A DNA stretch of 9,526 nt from Spirochaetaceae bacterium (GTDB taxonomy: Bacteria; Spirochaetota; Spirochaetia; Treponematales; Breznakiellaceae): positions 1 through 9,526 of the forward strand of contig JAITHM010000097.1 in NCBI GenBank assembly GCA_031279965.1. Reading direction: 5' to 3'. The notes beneath the pieces are model-generated. The model worked only from the letters and a program-made list of their open reading frames with translations, had not been told where the DNA came from and did not search any database. Below are positions 7,217-9,526 of the stretch, piece by piece (position 1 is the stretch's first letter; every line of letters starts with the position of its first letter). The position numbers and the translations under genes are program-made.

Positions 7217-7256
7217 GCTTTATGATGCTCTACACGAAAAGTATTGGGGGGGCAGA

Positions 7257-8405
7257 CTATTCTATGTGGGCTGCCAGATCACGGGCGCGGCGGTCGGCAT
7301 CGAAAATTGCGTCAAGATTTTGAGGGCTGCCACTCCAATCATGAGCAAGAACTGCTTCTGTCACCTGGGCAATTTGAGGGAACCGAAGGCCGCCTGCACT
7401 AAACCGGGCAACTGCAGCCTCGTTTGCCGCATTGTAGGCTACAGAATACAAGCCGCCGCTCCGCAGTGCCGCATAAGCGAGGGAAAGCATCGGAAAGCGC
7501 ATGGTATCCGGCTCTTCAAAACTGAGTGTAAGCGGAGCGGCGGCCGGTGCGGTAAACTCAAGATGTGCAAAGGGGCAGGGACGGCTTTCTGGATAATAAA
7601 GGGCATTATGAATGGGGAGGCGCATGTCTGGCCGGGAAAACTCGCCATACACCGCCCCCGATGGAAGCCGAATCATTGAATGGACAATGCTCTGAGGATG
7701 AACGGTTACCCGGATATGTTCCGGCGGCATATCAAAAAGCCGCGCGGCCTCGATTACTTCAAGCCCTTTATTTGCAAGTGTTGCTGAATCAATCGTGATT
7801 TTCGCTCCCATATTCCATGTCGGATGCGACAGCGCCCGTTCAACGGTAACTTCGGCAAGTTCTTGCGGAGAGAGTGTACGGAAAGGCCCCCCTGATGCGG
7901 TAAGAATTATTTCGCTGGGGCGTGCCCCGGGACAATGGGCGCGTATCAGATTGAATAGTGCGCTGTGTTCGGAATCTACAGGAATTATCAGTGCGTTATG
8001 CCGCAAAGCTGTTTCTGAAATAAGATTCCAGCCCATAACGACACTTTCTTTATTGGCCAGTGCAAGATGCGCACCACTTTCCAGCGCGGCAAGTGAAGGT
8101 TCAAGCCCGGCAGCTCCGGCAATACCATGAATAACAATATCTGCACCACAGGTTTTAATCGCGGAAAGTAACGCCGCGCGGCCATAAATTACGGAATTTC
8201 CAGCGGGCAGGTCTGCTGATATGTTTTCGCCGGAAAGTGCAAGTACTGCACGAGGAAATTCCCTGCCTAACGCACAAAGCGCCGCCGTGTTTGTCTGTGC
8301 GCTTAAAAGCACCGGTTCAAAATCATCCCCGGCGGAGCGAATCACATCGAGTGTGCTTGTTCCAATAGAGCCTGTCGCGCCCAAAACAGCTATTTTTTTT
8401 GCCAT
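7257..8405 (-). CDS. dxr: 1-deoxy-D-xylulose 5-phosphate reductoisomerase
   Basis: Dxr (IspC) converts DXP to 2-C-methyl-D-erythritol 4-phosphate with NADPH, the committed step of the MEP isoprenoid pathway in the cytoplasm. The 382 residues are slightly shorter than E. coli's 398. The NADPH-binding GATGSIG is at 9-15, followed by ALANKES (115-121). The metal-binding PVDSEH has D144 and E146, and the third acidic ligand E216 lies in NKGLEVIEA. Also present are TASGGPFR (169-176), the active-site flap HPTWNMG with W197 (194-200), and VHPQSIVHSM (235-244). All catalytic residues I can place are intact. ATG 8405 is the only sensible start. A GGAG lies about 16 bases upstream, too far for a normal ribosome site, which fits a possible leaderless mRNA. 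In many bacteria dxr clusters with cdsA, uppS and rseP, but here it stands alone. Confidence 0.97.
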   Translation of the reverse strand: MAKKIAVLGATGSIGTSTLDVIRSAGDDFEPVLLSAQTNTAALCALGREFPRAVLALSGENISADLPAGNSVIYGRAALLSAIKTCGADIVIHGIAGAAGLEPSLAALESGAHLALANKESVVMGWNLISETALRHNALIIPVDSEHSALFNLIRAHCPGARPSEIILTASGGPFRTLSPQELAEVTVERALSHPTWNMGAKITIDSATLANKGLEVIEAARLFDMPPEHIRVTVHPQSIVHSMIRLPSGAVYGEFSRPDMRLPIHNALYYPESRPCPFAHLEFTAPAAAPLTLSFEEPDTMRFPMLSLAYAALRSGGLYSVAYNAANEAAVARFSAGGLRFPQIAQVTEAVLAHDWSGSPQNLDAIFDADRRARDLAAHIE

Positions 8406-8411
8406 CGGTGT

Positions 8412-8440
8412 AATATCGGCACTCCAAAGCGTGCCTTCAA
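8412..8440 (-). promoter_or_regulatory. Promoter of dxr, with +1 predicted at the ATG
   Basis: On the minus strand TTGAAG (8440-8435) and GATATT (8417-8412) are separated by exactly 17 bases, each matching consensus at 4 of 6 positions. The seventh base after the -10 box is the A of ATG 8405, so the transcript would have no 5' leader. Confidence 0.5.
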
Positions 8441-8596
8441 ATTTATTTGACGCAGAACACTAACGGCATGCCATTCCCACTGAGTTTTCTTACTTTGAAG
8501 CGGGAAGGCAGCTTGGATGGCGGCCTCTGGGAGGCTTGAATAGGGCATTGGTGATATGCTAGGCTGATTTTTATTCAACATGCGCGGCTGTGGCCC

Positions 8597-8602
8597 GGGA
8601 GA
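8597..8602 (+). promoter_or_regulatory. Shine-Dalgarno deciding the smc TTG start
   Basis: GGGAGA ends 5 bases before TTG 8608. No ATG or GTG sits at a usable distance in frame, so this site fixes a non-ATG start. Confidence 0.8.
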
Positions 8603-8607
8603 ATTTT

Positions 8608-9526
8608 TTGTTCCTTAAAAGTCTTGATATTTTTGGTTTTAAATCATTTGCTGATAAAACTCATATTGAATTTGCCGATGGAATTACTGCGCTTCTGGGG
8701 CCGAACGGCTGCGGTAAATCCAATGTCGTTGATGCGATAAAATGGGTGCTGGGTGAACAAAAGTCCGGAGCAATGCGCGCAGAAAAGATGGAAGATGTTA
8801 TCTTTAACGGCTGCGAAACACGCCGGGCGTTAAATGTTGCCGAAGTAGCGCTAACCCTTGCCAATGACAACGGACTGCTTCCCCGTGAAGAGGTCGAGGT
8901 TGAAATAAAACGCAGGCTTTACCGTTCCGGCGAAAGTCAATATTTTATCAACAATCAAGAGCGGAAGCTTAAAGAAATACGGGAGCTTTTCTGGGATACC
9001 GGTGTCGGCAAGGCAGCCTATTCGGTAATGGAGCAGGGCAAAATTGATCAAGCGCTCTCTTCAAGGCCAGAAGAGCGCCGCTATTTGTTCGAGGAAGCCG
9101 CAGGCATCACGAAAAACCGGGTAAAAAGCCGCGATGCAGAGTTGCGTCTTGCCAAATACGAAGAAAACATACGCCGGACTGAAGATATTCAGAAAGAAGT
9201 TAAACATTCGTATGATACGCTCAAGGTTCAGGCGGAAAAGACACTCAAATATCGTGCCCTTAAGGACGAAACCTTTGCTTTAGAACGTGATATTCAGCTT
9301 TTGCGCTTAAAACAGTTTCGGGATGAACGAAACGCACGGGGCGAAAATCTGAAAAAACGCACCGTTGAGCGTGACACACTTAAAATGGAGCTTGACAGCG
9401 TTACCACATCCGTGCAGACAGGACTTGATGTCGTGAACAACTTGCAGATGGAACTTAACGATGCCCAAAAACATATTTTTGGTCTTGCCAAAGAAAAACA
9501 GGGCCTTATTGACACAATAAAGCTGC
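8608..9526 (+). CDS. smc: SMC, chromosome partition/condensin ATPase (N-terminal part; runs off the window)
   Basis: SMC dimers, with ScpA and ScpB, organise and separate bacterial chromosomes. The frame is open for 306 codons without a stop and continues past the end. From TTG 8608 (read as Met) the N-terminus is M-F-L-K-S-L-D-I-F-G-F-K-S-F, typical of SMC. Walker A GPNGCGKS is at 31-38, KWVLGEQ at 45-51 and the MRAEKMEDVIFNG segment at 56-68. ELFWDTGVGKAAYS is at 126-139, then the Q-loop EQGKID with Q143 and the SSRPEERRYLFEEAAG segment (151-166). From about residue 170 the sequence is charged and heptad-like, the start of the first coiled-coil arm. A Glu replaces the more usual Gly before the Q-loop Gln. 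The hinge, C-terminal Walker B and signature motif lie beyond the window. It diverges from dxr. Confidence 0.96.
   Translation, partial: MFLKSLDIFGFKSFADKTHIEFADGITALLGPNGCGKSNVVDAIKWVLGEQKSGAMRAEKMEDVIFNGCETRRALNVAEVALTLANDNGLLPREEVEVEIKRRLYRSGESQYFINNQERKLKEIRELFWDTGVGKAAYSVMEQGKIDQALSSRPEERRYLFEEAAGITKNRVKSRDAELRLAKYEENIRRTEDIQKEVKHSYDTLKVQAEKTLKYRALKDETFALERDIQLLRLKQFRDERNARGENLKKRTVERDTLKMELDSVTTSVQTGLDVVNNLQMELNDAQKHIFGLAKEKQGLIDTIKL

Larger units (their letters stand above)
8406..8607. other. Divergent spacer between dxr and smc
   Basis: This 202-base gap holds the dxr promoter at its left edge and the smc ribosome site at its right edge. A small hairpin GCCTC-TGG-GAGGC lies at 8523-8535. 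The minus strand is open from ATG 8581 through to 8390 (63 codons) but lacks a ribosome site and overlaps dxr. I see no clear sigma-70 promoter for smc. Confidence 0.5.

Noticed and set aside
7003..7323. Plus- and minus-strand open frames across the ffs interval
   Set aside because: They read through the SRP RNA or its antisense and into neighbouring genes. The RNA structure explains the conservation and nothing protein-like is seen.
8390..8581. Minus-strand 63-codon open frame spanning the dxr-smc spacer and overlapping the dxr start
   Set aside because: It has no Shine-Dalgarno, its composition is unlike a conserved protein, it contains the likely dxr promoter, and it overlaps the first codons of dxr.

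Overview
The window looks like ordinary chromosomal DNA from a spirochaete, most likely a Treponema-like species. This rests on the character of the proteins (GatB with a GLEVHIHLLTKTKVFCGC-type N-terminus, the style of the SMC head, a ClpS-ClpA pair). It also rests on a mid-GC genome with TTG/GTG starts. It is an inference from sequence character, not from a database comparison. I found no prophage, transposase, CRISPR array, toxin-antitoxin pair or defence system, so I do not claim a new system.

Layout. Positions 1-166 are a GC-rich (about 67%), hairpin-rich stretch with no recognisable gene. It ends just before clpS (204-503) and clpA (534-2918), a two-gene operon for the N-end-rule adaptor and its AAA+ unfoldase. 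Convergent to it is gatB (4424 down to 2934), a tRNA-dependent amidotransferase subunit. Divergent from gatB is an unrecognised exported protein, best started at GTG 4565 and ending at 5266. Convergent with that is a long-chain acyl-CoA synthetase-like gene (7017 down to 5302). Upstream of it on the same strand is an unannotated SRP 4.5S RNA gene, ffs (7181 down to 7072), with its own promoter. Next is dxr (8405 down to 7257) of the MEP isoprenoid pathway. After a 202-base divergent spacer comes smc on the plus strand, starting at TTG 8608 and running off the window end.

The genes are housekeeping functions (proteolysis, aminoacyl-tRNA correction, lipid activation, protein targeting, isoprenoid synthesis, chromosome organisation). 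They sit as single genes or pairs on alternating strands and have no obvious joint pathway. The points most worth a second look are the ffs RNA, the -10 elements placed exactly where dxr and gatB transcripts would begin at the ATG (candidate leaderless mRNAs), the GC-rich structured block at the left edge, the orphan exported protein, and the TTG-initiated smc.
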